This document shows positions 1 to 8,496 of a stretch of DNA of 27,139 nucleotides, piece by piece. The first letter of the stretch is position 1; each line of letters opens with the position of its first letter. The stretch is from an uncultured Saprospiraceae bacterium. GTDB taxonomy: Bacteria > Bacteroidota > Bacteroidia > Chitinophagales > Saprospiraceae. Made by a program: the position numbers and the translations under genes. Where the stretch lies: assembly GCA_938039305.1 (NCBI GenBank), contig CALHUZ010000457.1:1-27139 (forward strand), in the 5' to 3' direction. The notes beneath the pieces are model-generated. The model made no database searches and was not told where the DNA came from. It worked only from the letters and a program-made list of their open reading frames with translations.

Positions 1-170
1 TTTTTTTATCTCAGTCCAAAAGAACCTTTCTTTCGTCTAAATACAGCTATCGCTCAGAATATAATCTTGTAACATTAATAATCGGTTTTATTAAATAGTA
101 GCCCCTATGACGTTCTTAATCACTTAACATTCAGAAAGAAAGATACATTGCACTGATAAGAGGCGTTATA

Positions 171-184
171 GTGTAGGGTTACAC
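171..184. promoter_or_regulatory. Short inverted repeat upstream of the gene at 220
   Basis: A perfect 5-bp inverted repeat, GTGTA-gggt-TACAC, ends 35 bp before the start codon of the outer-membrane-type gene. It could be an operator half-site pair or chance. Apart from it, the 219 bp before the gene show no consensus Bacteroidota promoter and no gene that I can recognise. Confidence 0.2.
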
Positions 185-219
185 ACATACTAATTGTCTT
201 TTTATTTAACTATTGTCCT

Positions 220-1089
220 ATGAAAAATCACTTATTGACTCTTCTTATATTTTGTTCAGCCTTAGGCATACAAGCCCAAGACATATCAACTGGCCTAAAT
301 GTCGGAGACTATACTGCCATCCTTCTTAAAGAAGGAACAACTTTAAAGGGTACAATTAAGGCGATTAATGTCACGACAATCGTCACAGAAACTAACGCTC
401 TTGGCACTCTAACGATTATTAAGACCCAGATAGAGAGTATCACCAAACTAACAGAAAAGGAATTCTTTAGCGATGAGCCAACCGAGGGAGCCTACTTTGA
501 CAATCCGCTCCCTAACAAGAACTATCTCACAGAGACAGCTATAGGTCTCAAAAAAGGTGAAGGTTTCTATCAGAACATACTGATAGGAGCACATATATTC
601 TCCTATGGCATCAGCGATAACTTTTCGTTAAGTGGAGGATTTGAGACATTCACTCTTTTTGCAGGCGAGTCACCTCTATTCTTTATCACACCTAAGTTTA
701 CCTTTCCAAACAAATCAGAAAATTTACATTTTGGAATTGGAGGAAACCTACTTCTCATTCCTGATGGAGGTGGTCGTGAATTAGCAGGGTCTTTATTTGG
801 TCTAACTACATTCGGAAGTAAGAATAATAACGCTACACTTGGTCTTGGTTTTGCCTTTTCTGAAGATGACTTTTCGAGTGAACCAGCTTTACAAATAGGT
901 GGCATGACAAGATTAGGAAAGCATTTTATGCTAATTGCAGATCAAGTGGTTGTTTTCACTAATAGCGTTACCGTAGTAGGGACATGGACAGTGAGATATA
1001 TGACTCCTAAGGTGAGCCTTGATCTCGGTGCAGCTGTAGCATATGAAGGTGGATCAATTCCTGTGCTTGGAGCAAGTATAAAGTTCTAA
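220..1089 (+). CDS. Exported beta-rich protein, probable outer-membrane barrel, function unknown
   Basis: The 289-residue product starts with a clear signal peptide (about residues 1-19, Lys near the start, hydrophobic core, cleavage near IQAQ). Residues about 28-77 form a short beta-rich module (DYTAILLKEGTTLKGTI and following), which looks like the small SH3/LSm-like domain found at the start of some Bacteroidota envelope proteins. The rest alternates hydrophobic and polar residues with Gly/Phe turns and ends in a phenylalanine (LGASIKF), as expected for an outer-membrane beta barrel. I do not recognise a specific family. The ATG start is supported by the signal peptide directly behind it. 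It is a lone gene converging on the large T9SS gene. Coding is confident; barrel topology is inferred from composition and the terminal Phe. Confidence 0.8.
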   Translation: MKNHLLTLLIFCSALGIQAQDISTGLNVGDYTAILLKEGTTLKGTIKAINVTTIVTETNALGTLTIIKTQIESITKLTEKEFFSDEPTEGAYFDNPLPNKNYLTETAIGLKKGEGFYQNILIGAHIFSYGISDNFSLSGGFETFTLFAGESPLFFITPKFTFPNKSENLHFGIGGNLLLIPDGGGRELAGSLFGLTTFGSKNNNATLGLGFAFSEDDFSSEPALQIGGMTRLGKHFMLIADQVVVFTNSVTVVGTWTVRYMTPKVSLDLGAAVAYEGGSIPVLGASIKF

Positions 1090-1103
1090 TCACAAAGACT
1101 ACC

Positions 1104-1136
1104 ACAAAAAAAGAGCGCTCAACATGTTGAACGCTC
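1104..1136 (-). terminator. Rho-independent terminator of the T9SS giant gene
   Basis: An inverted repeat spans 1113-1136 (GAGCG, then TCAACA/TGTTGA, then CGCTC, with one internal mismatch). Read on the minus strand it is followed by a T run (A run at 1105-1112 on the plus strand). It lies 38 bp past the stop codon of the 1174-5037 gene. On the plus strand no T run follows, so it mainly serves the minus-strand gene. Confidence 0.75.
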
Positions 1137-1173
1137 CCTTCAGATACTTGGAATTGTAATATTTACAACACAG

Positions 1174-4100
1174 TTATTTTACAAAAATAATTGTGCTTTT
1201 CTCTTGACTAACAGGAGTAATCATTTCGAAGAAAACTAATCCTTCTGCGATCCCTATTTCTTCTTTTCTTACTTCTATTTGATTATCACCTGACTGAAGG
1301 ACAACTCTCTTGTTCCAGATCTTGCGACCGCTTATATCAAAGACATTAATCTGTCCATCCATCTCAGCACCAGAATTATTAGAATAGTATACTTGAGTCA
1401 TATCACTAACTGGGTTAGGATATATTGTCATTCCTTCAGTGCTCTCTTTTTCAAATACTAATTCAAGATCACTTGTACTGAGGTCATCACTTATCAATTC
1501 AGAAGGTCTAACTTCTTGATTAAGAGAAAGACTTTTAGAAAGCTCTCCTGTCTTGTTAGCAATGAAAGAAAGATTAATAAAAGTTACGTCAGACTCCATA
1601 TCAACAGATTCATCTCCGATCCACTGGATAATCAACTTACCTTCTTTAGTATATTTAGTCATGACCATTTCATCAGTGTTACCTGGTAGATCTGAAGTCA
1701 TACCTGCAAATGCTAATGCTGCTTTATCAAAGTCTAACTCTATAGATAGTCCGGCCATCAACATATCTTTATTGATAGTCATTGGCACATTCACTATTTC
1801 GCCAGTTGTAAATCTCTGATTTTTAGTAACCATAGATACAGATCCTACAGATCTATTTTGAGCAACCAATGAAGCTATCTGAAGATCACCAGTTCTAATA
1901 CCTGTGAAGTCTTGTGTCATGTCAGCAGACATATCAGTTACAGAAGTTGATGAAGGATAATCAAACACATCTCCACCGATAGCAAAGTCTGTAACTTCTG
2001 GGAAGACATGATCCGCTTTAACAAACTTCCAAAGTGGATAGCGATCATGCTCGATACCAAGAATCATCAATTTCAATAATTGCTCATCTCTAATACTCAA
2101 TCGGCCGTTGCCATCTATATCAGCTGCCACAAATTGGTACGGGCTCGTAAACGATTCTTGAAAAATGAAGTGTCTTCTAAAGATAAGAACATCCATCACT
2201 GTCAATTCTTGCATGCGCTCATCTGTAGATCTTGGTGTTAACACATAACTCTCGCCAGCTTCAGCAGGTAAGCTATAAGAACCATCTTCTTCCGACATCA
2301 CTGTTACTTCAGCAGCACCAGTCAAGTCCATTGCCACATTTTCTAATCCTACTTCGATCACGTTCATTACCCTTCCTGCTATACTCATGCCAGCAGTAAC
2401 CGCATTATTTATTCTTGTTATCATTCCAGTACTTACCGTAAATGGAATTTCAGTTGCGTTGCTATTAAAGAACTCTGTATCACGGCATTCATCAGAAAGC
2501 GTGAGTGTAGTCTTTTCGAAGTCATCATTTAATATCTCAACGCATACTTCGACGATTGGTGTTACAGAGCCAAGTGTCACTGATGCTCCGTTATCTGCCG
2601 ACCATACAGCAAAACCTCCTAAACCAGAAGTACTTCCAGTCATAGCAGTTGGAATTGGACATCCACTACCTGTGAAAGCACCACCAGTGAAGCCGAGATT
2701 AGAAACACTAACTACTCTTGCTAAATCATTATCTAATGAAACTGAAAATGATGCTGCGGCAATATCATTAAATTCTGTTGCCGTTATATCTACACAAACT
2801 GTTTCGCCAACAGCACCTGATGCATTGCCCACTACTAATTGTATCGGAGCAACAGCATCGTTTCCTTGACAAATACAGTCATCATTAATCCTATCATTAA
2901 AAGTATTTGGATCATTGTCATTACATACATCTCCAATTGAAAAATTCAATCTCGCATCAAAAGGATTACAATCCAGTGCATCTACGACACCATCATTATC
3001 ATCATCATTATCGCAAACATCACCTTCTGAATCGTTGTCATTGTTGGCTTGGTCTGCATTTGAAATAGTGATACAGTTATCTACATCATCGAAGATGCCA
3101 TCGCCATCGGTATCAGTTCTTGGTACTCCTGCACATTCACAATCTCCATTAATCGCATCTGCTATAGTTGCGCTGTTGTTATCGTCACAAGCATCTCCGA
3201 TGCTAAATGCAATTGCTGCATTAAAAGGTGCACAATCTACTCCATCTGCCACCCCGTCATTGTCATCGTCGTTGTCACAAGCATCTCCCATCGAGTCATT
3301 ATCATTGTTTGCTTGATCAGCGTTCGGAGTCGTTGGACAATTATCTTCTGCATCTGTCACACCATCATTATCTTCATCGGGAAATGGATTGCAAATCGCT
3401 TCAAGCGTAAATGTAGATGTCACGAGTCTCGCGATTCCATCTACAGCCACATATACTGTCTGACCTTTTACTAAATTGATAGAGGCTTTATCCTCTCCGT
3501 TTTTATTACTAAATGCAAGACATGTCTCACTGTTGTTACAATCTGCATAAATAAAAAGTCCAAGATCTTTTTCTAAATCCGAAAGTCTGAATTCATAAAG
3601 TTGAGTTTCAGTAGCCGTGAATTGATAAACTCTGTCTTGAGCATCTAATCTCAATCTTGAACTGTGACACTCCCCACCTGAATAAATAACATCATCTCCT
3701 CCTCCTGCATTCGATCCTTGGATAGGTGTATCACAACTGAGAGTCCCGTCAATCGGACAAGCACAACCTGTAAGAGTCAGATCAAAAAATGCCTCTTTAC
3801 GACTATCTACAACTACATAATATCTACCTGCAGCTAATGACTTAGATATACTTAAATCTCCTATTTGCCTCGTACCTGATTCAAGACATATAGCTCTATT
3901 TCCTTGGACTTGAAATAAGAAGAGTCCCAACTCTCCAAAAGTAGATGTCTTGTCTAAATCGATTTGAACATCAGTGACTGTCGCCAAATCAAAGTAGTAT
4001 ATTCTTTCTGCACCATTATAAGGTGTCTGGTTAATGCCTTCGCAAGTATAGAGCGTCTTTTGCTTGGTTCCACCTGTGAAATTCTGTTGCTCCAAAGGGC

Positions 4101-5037
4101 GTCCACATAACAATTGATCTGCACCACTTACATCTAAGGCATCACAAGTCAACAGTAGACTATAACTTCCATCAGTCCCACTATTTCGTCCATCAACAAT
4201 TACATGGTAAGTACCAGCTGGCAGTCCTAATTCTGCTTCATCTATGAACTTTCCACCATCAAAATCTTGACCTACTGCTACACAGCTAAACCCTGATTGA
4301 TCACAACTATTAACTAAGAATATGTTGAGATTAGATGATTCTGTGAATAAGTGAAGTTGGATGTTATCATTAGCTGCCGCTTTAGTAAAGCTATAGATCT
4401 CATCAGGACCATTGTAAGTACCTGTACCACCATAGCAATTGTAGAAATCACTATTGAAGTCACTTGTAGCCCCCCAAGTATTTCCTGATACGAGCTCATC
4501 GCACCAAAGTGCCTCAGCATTCTCACAGCTTGCAGGAGCTGCAAGATTATCACAATCTACTGAAAGATCAAATGTACCAATCTCACCTTCCCAAGTATCT
4601 ACTATGACATAGTATGTGCCTGGATCTAATCGAGCTGATATTCTTTCAGGAGCATTGTCTCTTGTGATACTTGACAAGACGCAATCCCCAGTCTTACAGT
4701 CACTTCTCATCAAGAAAAGATCGAAGTTTAGTTGTGGATCAGCTACATTATTAAGCTTGATGTCGTTAAGTCTGATATCATATTGGCGACGCACATTAAC
4801 TACGAGTTCATATACGCGTTCATTACCATTATAGCCGTCACGACTTGAGGTACCTACACAACTATATGTATCGAGTAAGTTACTCCCGAATTTATTAGAA
4901 GCGTTATTGATTCTTGAGCCACACTCTATAGAGGGTACACTATTACAAGCGGCTGGGTTATGCTGTTGTCCACTAACAGTAGTTAATGTGGGCATACTCA
5001 GCATGAAACATGCTATCGCAATTAATATTTTCATCAT
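1174..5037 (-). CDS. Large secreted modular protein: PPC-like domains, thrombospondin type 3 repeats, cohesin/dockerin-like modules, T9SS sorting domain
   Basis: This 1287-residue protein has a signal peptide (residues 1-24). Four Cys-rich beta-sandwich domains of pre-peptidase C-terminal type follow at about 33-162, 170-298, 310-425 and 434-549; the first three carry a GTYxVIVD-like strand (AGRYYVVVD in the third) and the fourth a degenerate VYVAVDG. Asp-rich thrombospondin type 3 calcium repeats (DxDNDGVxDxxDNCP) fill 553-727 as two tandem ~87-residue copies. A cohesin-like domain lies at about 731-875, a carboxypeptidase-regulatory-like segment at 884-935, a dockerin-like pair at 944-994 (calcium loop DIDGNGRLSIRD), and a second cohesin-like domain at about 1065-1195. 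A T9SS type A sorting domain ends it (YPNPVSD near 1206, DISGRKIW near 1234). The start is an ATG pair behind AAGGAT. It probably acts at the cell surface or outside the cell in adhesion or matrix binding; no catalytic domain is visible. Confidence 0.93.
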   Translation of the reverse strand: MMKILIAIACFMLSMPTLTTVSGQQHNPAACNSVPSIECGSRINNASNKFGSNLLDTYSCVGTSSRDGYNGNERVYELVVNVRRQYDIRLNDIKLNNVADPQLNFDLFLMRSDCKTGDCVLSSITRDNAPERISARLDPGTYYVIVDTWEGEIGTFDLSVDCDNLAAPASCENAEALWCDELVSGNTWGATSDFNSDFYNCYGGTGTYNGPDEIYSFTKAAANDNIQLHLFTESSNLNIFLVNSCDQSGFSCVAVGQDFDGGKFIDEAELGLPAGTYHVIVDGRNSGTDGSYSLLLTCDALDVSGADQLLCGRPLEQQNFTGGTKQKTLYTCEGINQTPYNGAERIYYFDLATVTDVQIDLDKTSTFGELGLFLFQVQGNRAICLESGTRQIGDLSISKSLAAGRYYVVVDSRKEAFFDLTLTGCACPIDGTLSCDTPIQGSNAGGGDDVIYSGGECHSSRLRLDAQDRVYQFTATETQLYEFRLSDLEKDLGLFIYADCNNSETCLAFSNKNGEDKASINLVKGQTVYVAVDGIARLVTSTFTLEAICNPFPDEDNDGVTDAEDNCPTTPNADQANNDNDSMGDACDNDDDNDGVADGVDCAPFNAAIAFSIGDACDDNNSATIADAINGDCECAGVPRTDTDGDGIFDDVDNCITISNADQANNDNDSEGDVCDNDDDNDGVVDALDCNPFDARLNFSIGDVCNDNDPNTFNDRINDDCICQGNDAVAPIQLVVGNASGAVGETVCVDITATEFNDIAAASFSVSLDNDLARVVSVSNLGFTGGAFTGSGCPIPTAMTGSTSGLGGFAVWSADNGASVTLGSVTPIVEVCVEILNDDFEKTTLTLSDECRDTEFFNSNATEIPFTVSTGMITRINNAVTAGMSIAGRVMNVIEVGLENVAMDLTGAAEVTVMSEEDGSYSLPAEAGESYVLTPRSTDERMQELTVMDVLIFRRHFIFQESFTSPYQFVAADIDGNGRLSIRDEQLLKLMILGIEHDRYPLWKFVKADHVFPEVTDFAIGGDVFDYPSSTSVTDMSADMTQDFTGIRTGDLQIASLVAQNRSVGSVSMVTKNQRFTTGEIVNVPMTINKDMLMAGLSIELDFDKAALAFAGMTSDLPGNTDEMVMTKYTKEGKLIIQWIGDESVDMESDVTFINLSFIANKTGELSKSLSLNQEVRPSELISDDLSTSDLELVFEKESTEGMTIYPNPVSDMTQVYYSNNSGAEMDGQINVFDISGRKIWNKRVVLQSGDNQIEVRKEEIGIAEGLVFFEMITPVSQEKSTIIFVK
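2857..3381 (-). repeat. Tandem duplication encoding two thrombospondin type 3 units
   Basis: Two adjacent coding units of about 260 bp (roughly 3115-3381 and 2857-3114) encode near-parallel segments. Both hold a DNC motif, ADQANNDNDS, a CDNDDDNDGV block, FSIGD and a closing DxCxC motif. The nucleotide sequence is rich in TCA/TCG triplets (for example around 2990-3013), as expected for Asp/Asn-coding runs. This looks like internal domain duplication within the T9SS protein gene. Confidence 0.8.
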
Positions 5038-5145
5038 GATCCTTAGTTACAAAAAACGTTATTCAACCTTATTCAGAGCACAATATACATATTAAATATT
5101 AATTACATATGTTTTCTTACCGTAAATAGGTACATGGCTAAACCT

Positions 5146-5223
5146 TCACTTTAATCGATTGCTTTTTACGACACCATATCACTTTAATCATGATGGTTGA
5201 GTAAGCTTCATTTCACTAAGATC
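5146..5223 (+). repeat. Three direct repeats of TCACTTTAATC type at 33-34 bp spacing
   Basis: TCACTTTAATC occurs exactly at 5146-5156 and 5179-5189. A degenerate copy, TCACTAAGATC (8 of 11 matching), is at 5213-5223. Start-to-start distances are 33 and 34 bp, about three helical turns. A GGCTG-aaaa-CAGCC hairpin follows directly at 5225-5238. The array lies in the 293-bp region between the divergent T9SS gene and the dehydrogenase cluster, so it may be a regulator-binding array. No strong Bacteroidota promoter consensus could be fixed next to it. Confidence 0.4.
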
Positions 5224-5330
5224 TGGCTGAAAACAGCCCTAATCCTTTGTTTATCACCACAGCTTAAAAGACTAATGCCTTCCAGTAATACTCCAAATTA
5301 TTCTATATTGTCAGTTATAACACTCGTGGT

Positions 5331-6242
5331 ATGAATCGAAGACAATTGGTAAACAACCTGGCAGCTGCCGCTACCGGTGTAGCTCTCAATAGCTGCGCTA
5401 CAGCTAAGATCCCAGAAGTAGCATCATCCAATCAAAAAGCGATGCCAAAATCACCTGCAAATAGTACGAATCTCAACGATACAATTAATCACTCCGTCTG
5501 CAAATGGTGCTACAACAGCATACCTCTTGAAGAATTTGCCGACAGGTGTAAGGACATGGGTATAAGTTCTATAGAGTTGCTTAATCCTAGTCAATGGGAT
5601 ACAGTGATAAGTCGTGGACTTAATTGTGCCATATCTAATGGCTCCTCTCTCGGCATCCCAAAGGGCTTCAATGATCGTCAGTATCATGATCAGCTCACAG
5701 CAGAGATACTTCCCATCATCCCTATGGCCGCAGATAAAGGCATTCCTCAAATCATAACATTTTCTGGCAACAGAGGAACAATCAGTGATGAGCAAGGACT
5801 TGAGAACTGTGCTGTCGGGCTTCAAAAGATTGTTAAAGCCGCAGAAAAAGCGGGGATCACGATCATTATGGAGCTGCTTAATAGCAAGGTAGATCACAAA
5901 GACTACATGTGTGACCACACTTCTTGGGGCGCACAATTAGTTGAGAAAGTAGGTTCTCCAAATTTTGCACTACTGTATGACATATATCACATGCAGATCA
6001 TGGAAGGTGATATCATAAGAACCATAAAAGAAAATGAAAAGTATATATCTCATTATCACACAGGTGGTGTACCAGGGAGAAACGAGATAGATGAAACCCA
6101 AGAGTTGTACTACCCTGCTATCATGAAGGCTATTGCCGAGACAGGGTTTGATGGTTTCGTAGCACAAGAATTTATCCCTTCTCGAGATGATGCACTTAAG
6201 TCACTCAAGCAAGGTATAGACATATGTAATATCACTTTATAA
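5331..6242 (+). CDS. Hydroxypyruvate-isomerase-like TIM-barrel protein with Tat/lipoprotein-type leader
   Basis: The 303-residue product is a xylose-isomerase-like TIM barrel of the sugar phosphate isomerase/epimerase superfamily. It resembles the hydroxypyruvate isomerase/2-oxo-tetronate isomerase branch through the signature HYHTGGVPGRNEID (241-254) followed by a Tyr-rich stretch. Likely metal and catalytic residues are E181 (IMELLNSK), D217 (LYDIYHMQ), H243 and E280 (AQEFIP). Unlike cytoplasmic Hyi it has a leader: RR at 3-4, an Ala-rich hydrophobic stretch and a lipobox-like ALNSC (Cys22), suggesting Tat export and lipidation. About 30 residues of low-complexity linker follow. It is the first gene of a tight cluster, 9 bp before the GMC dehydrogenase. 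An envelope-located isomerase or epimerase acting on the sugar product of its neighbours is the simplest inference; the substrate is not known. Confidence 0.85.
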   Translation: MNRRQLVNNLAAAATGVALNSCATAKIPEVASSNQKAMPKSPANSTNLNDTINHSVCKWCYNSIPLEEFADRCKDMGISSIELLNPSQWDTVISRGLNCAISNGSSLGIPKGFNDRQYHDQLTAEILPIIPMAADKGIPQIITFSGNRGTISDEQGLENCAVGLQKIVKAAEKAGITIIMELLNSKVDHKDYMCDHTSWGAQLVEKVGSPNFALLYDIYHMQIMEGDIIRTIKENEKYISHYHTGGVPGRNEIDETQELYYPAIMKAIAETGFDGFVAQEFIPSRDDALKSLKQGIDICNITL

Positions 6243-6251
6243 AAACGTCGT

Positions 6252-7958
6252 ATGTATTTTAATTCACAAGGAAAAGATGAAGTCACTTATGATGCCATTG
6301 TAGTTGGATCAGGAGTGAGCGGTGGTTGGGCAGTTAAAGAGTTAACTGAGAAAGGATTGAAGGTTCTTCTACTCGAAAGAGGACGAGATGTAAAGCACGG
6401 AGACTATCCGACGGCTAACCTAGACACTTGGGATGTGCCCAATAGAGGAAGGCTTACAGAAGAAGAATGGAAAGACTATGAAAAGCAAAGAAGAACTGGA
6501 TATACCGTTTCACAATTCACCAAGCACTGGTGGGTAAAGGATACTGAACATCCATATCATGAGGTGAAACCTTTTGATTGGATCAGAGGATATCATGTCG
6601 GGGGTAGATCTTTACTTTGGGGACGTCAAAGTTATCGTCATAGTGAGATTGACTTCAGTGGAAATGCTCGAGAAGGAATCGCTGTAGATTGGCCGATTAG
6701 ATATGCCGATGTATCGCCATGGTATGACTATGTCGAGCAATACATAGGCGTAAGTGGTGAGAATGTCGGACATCCACAGACACCAGATGGTAAACTTCAG
6801 CCTGCTATGCCTCTAAACTGTGTAGAGGACCATGTACGTACTAAGATGAAGTCTGCTTTTAAAGATAGACTACTGATGCCAGGCCGTGTAGCACACATCA
6901 CTAAGCCAGGCGGACATAATGGAAGAGGGAATTGTCAGTATAGAAACAGATGTATCAGAGGCTGTCCTTATGGAGCATACTTCAGTTCTAATGCTTCAAC
7001 CCTACCTGCTGGGTATGCTACGGGTAACTTGACATTAAGACCGCATTCTATCGTTCACTCGATCATATATGATAACGAAAGTCAGAAAGCTAAAGGCGTA
7101 CAAGTCATTGATGCAGAGACTAATGAGAGTCATGAGTTTTTCGCAAAAATCATATTTGTATGTGCATCAGCACTTCCTACTGCATCCATCTTGATGAATA
7201 GTAAGTCAGATAGATTCCCAGATGGCTTAGGCAATGATTCTGGAGAGCTTGGCCACAATGTTATGGATCATCATTTCCACATTGGTGCACGAGCAGAGAC
7301 TGATGACTTTGGAGATAAGTATTATAAGGGTCGTCGCCCAAATGGAATATTTATACCGCGATTCCGTAACATCAGTAAAGAGTCAATGAGAAAAGACTAT
7401 ATCCGAGGATTTGGATATCAAGGTGGTGCTTCTCGTGGTGGATGGTGGAAACCAGCAGAAGCAAAAATCGGAAAAGATCTAAAGAATGAGATGATCCAAC
7501 CTGGTAAGTGGGGCATGAATATGCTTGCTTTTGGGGAGTGCTTACCATATCATGATAATAAGATGACACTCAGATATGACAAGCCTGATAAGTGGGGATT
7601 ACCGACTATAGAGTTAGATGTAGAATGGAAAGAGAACGAACTTAACATGCGTAAGGACATGCAGGCTTCCGCTGTGGAAATGTTAGACGCTGCTGGATTT
7701 AAGAATATCCAGCCTTATGAAGATCGATCTAATCCAGGAAATGGAATACATGAGATGGGGACAGCTCGCATGGGAAGAGATCCAAAGACCTCTGTATTGA
7801 ATAAGTGGAATCAAGTACATACTTGCAAAAATGTATTCGTTACAGACGGTGCATGTATGACTTCTGCAGCTAATCAGAATCCATCCTTGACTTATATGGC
7901 TTTGACAGCAAGAGCTGCTAATCATGCTGTAGAAGAATTGAAAAAACTAAATCTGTAA
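6252..7958 (+). CDS. GMC-family FAD-dependent sugar dehydrogenase, catalytic subunit with CX5CX3C motif
   Basis: This 568-residue glucose-methanol-choline oxidoreductase has the N-terminal FAD-binding motif VVGSGVSGG (17-25) with the ribose-binding Glu at 42 (LLLERG). A GGRSLLWGRQS segment follows near 117-127. The C-terminal domain holds the catalytic pair H500 (GIHEMGTARMG) and N543 (NQNPSLTYMAL). Cys228, Cys234 and Cys238 form CX5CX3C, the spacing reported for the Fe-S-binding region in catalytic subunits of bacterial FAD-dependent glucose dehydrogenase complexes. There is no signal peptide. In the family this subunit is co-exported with a Tat-carrying small subunit, and such a gene starts 3 bp downstream. 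It probably oxidises a sugar, sugar acid or glycoside in the periplasm; C1, C2 or C3 specificity cannot be read from the sequence. The family is certain, the substrate open. Confidence 0.93.
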   Translation: MYFNSQGKDEVTYDAIVVGSGVSGGWAVKELTEKGLKVLLLERGRDVKHGDYPTANLDTWDVPNRGRLTEEEWKDYEKQRRTGYTVSQFTKHWWVKDTEHPYHEVKPFDWIRGYHVGGRSLLWGRQSYRHSEIDFSGNAREGIAVDWPIRYADVSPWYDYVEQYIGVSGENVGHPQTPDGKLQPAMPLNCVEDHVRTKMKSAFKDRLLMPGRVAHITKPGGHNGRGNCQYRNRCIRGCPYGAYFSSNASTLPAGYATGNLTLRPHSIVHSIIYDNESQKAKGVQVIDAETNESHEFFAKIIFVCASALPTASILMNSKSDRFPDGLGNDSGELGHNVMDHHFHIGARAETDDFGDKYYKGRRPNGIFIPRFRNISKESMRKDYIRGFGYQGGASRGGWWKPAEAKIGKDLKNEMIQPGKWGMNMLAFGECLPYHDNKMTLRYDKPDKWGLPTIELDVEWKENELNMRKDMQASAVEMLDAAGFKNIQPYEDRSNPGNGIHEMGTARMGRDPKTSVLNKWNQVHTCKNVFVTDGACMTSAANQNPSLTYMALTARAANHAVEELKKLNL

Positions 7959-7961
7959 AAG

Positions 7962-8486
7962 ATGAAAAGAAGAGACGCAATTAGAAATTCAGCATTCTTA
8001 GTAGGATGTGGATTATCTGCTGGAACTATATCAACGATTGTAAGTGGTTGTAAGACAGAGCCGACTGTGGCTGCTGCTAAGTCATTCTTGAATTCGGACA
8101 TGCTTGCACTTTTAGGCGATGTGGTAGAAACAATTATACCTACTACAGATAGTCCTGGGGCAAAAGCAGCAGGGGTTCACGAACTAATTAATGAAATGGC
8201 TGAACACTTCACAACTGAAGAACAAGGCCAATTGACTGCTTTAATGGGATCAATTGCTTCATCGGGATTTGCAGATAAATCAGTTGAAGACAAGGAGTCT
8301 TTCCTATTGTCGCTTGACGATGTTGAAGGAGATGTAAAGCCATATACTTTGTTAAAAGGCTTGACTTGTCAGGGATACTTCACTTCTGAAATAGGTGCAA
8401 AAGAAGCTTTAGCTTACTTGCCCATCCCTGGGGAGTTCATTCCTTGCATTCCACTAAGTGAAGTGGGCAAAGCATGGGCACTTTAA
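7962..8486 (+). CDS. Gluconate 2-dehydrogenase subunit 3-type small subunit with Tat/lipoprotein leader
   Basis: The 174-residue product matches the gluconate 2-dehydrogenase subunit 3 family in size and layout: a leader, a helical body with ETIIPTTDSPGAKAAGV (56-72) and a conserved tail of the form YFTSEIGA...LPIPG (139-157). The N-terminus reads MKRRDAI followed by a hydrophobic stretch and the lipobox VSGC (Cys30), so it is predicted to be Tat-exported and possibly lipidated. In related complexes this subunit carries the leaderless flavoprotein across the membrane folded and stabilises it. Its start lies 3 bp after the flavoprotein stop, which implies co-translation and fits a stoichiometric partner. 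No haem motif (CxxCH) occurs here or elsewhere in the cluster. Confidence 0.88.
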   Translation: MKRRDAIRNSAFLVGCGLSAGTISTIVSGCKTEPTVAAAKSFLNSDMLALLGDVVETIIPTTDSPGAKAAGVHELINEMAEHFTTEEQGQLTALMGSIASSGFADKSVEDKESFLLSLDDVEGDVKPYTLLKGLTCQGYFTSEIGAKEALAYLPIPGEFIPCIPLSEVGKAWAL

Positions 8487-8496
8487 ATAAGTTTTC

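Noticed and set aside
2387..3316. Long plus-strand open frames (160 and 133 codons) opposite the T9SS giant gene
   Set aside because: They are antisense shadows produced by repetitive Asp/Asn/Ser codons. The products are Ser/Pro-rich low-complexity sequence with no signal peptide or family, and the minus-strand frame is clearly the real gene.
5451..5936. 161-codon minus-strand frame opposite the Hyi-like gene
   Set aside because: Antisense shadow of a well-supported enzyme gene; the product has no coherent domain.
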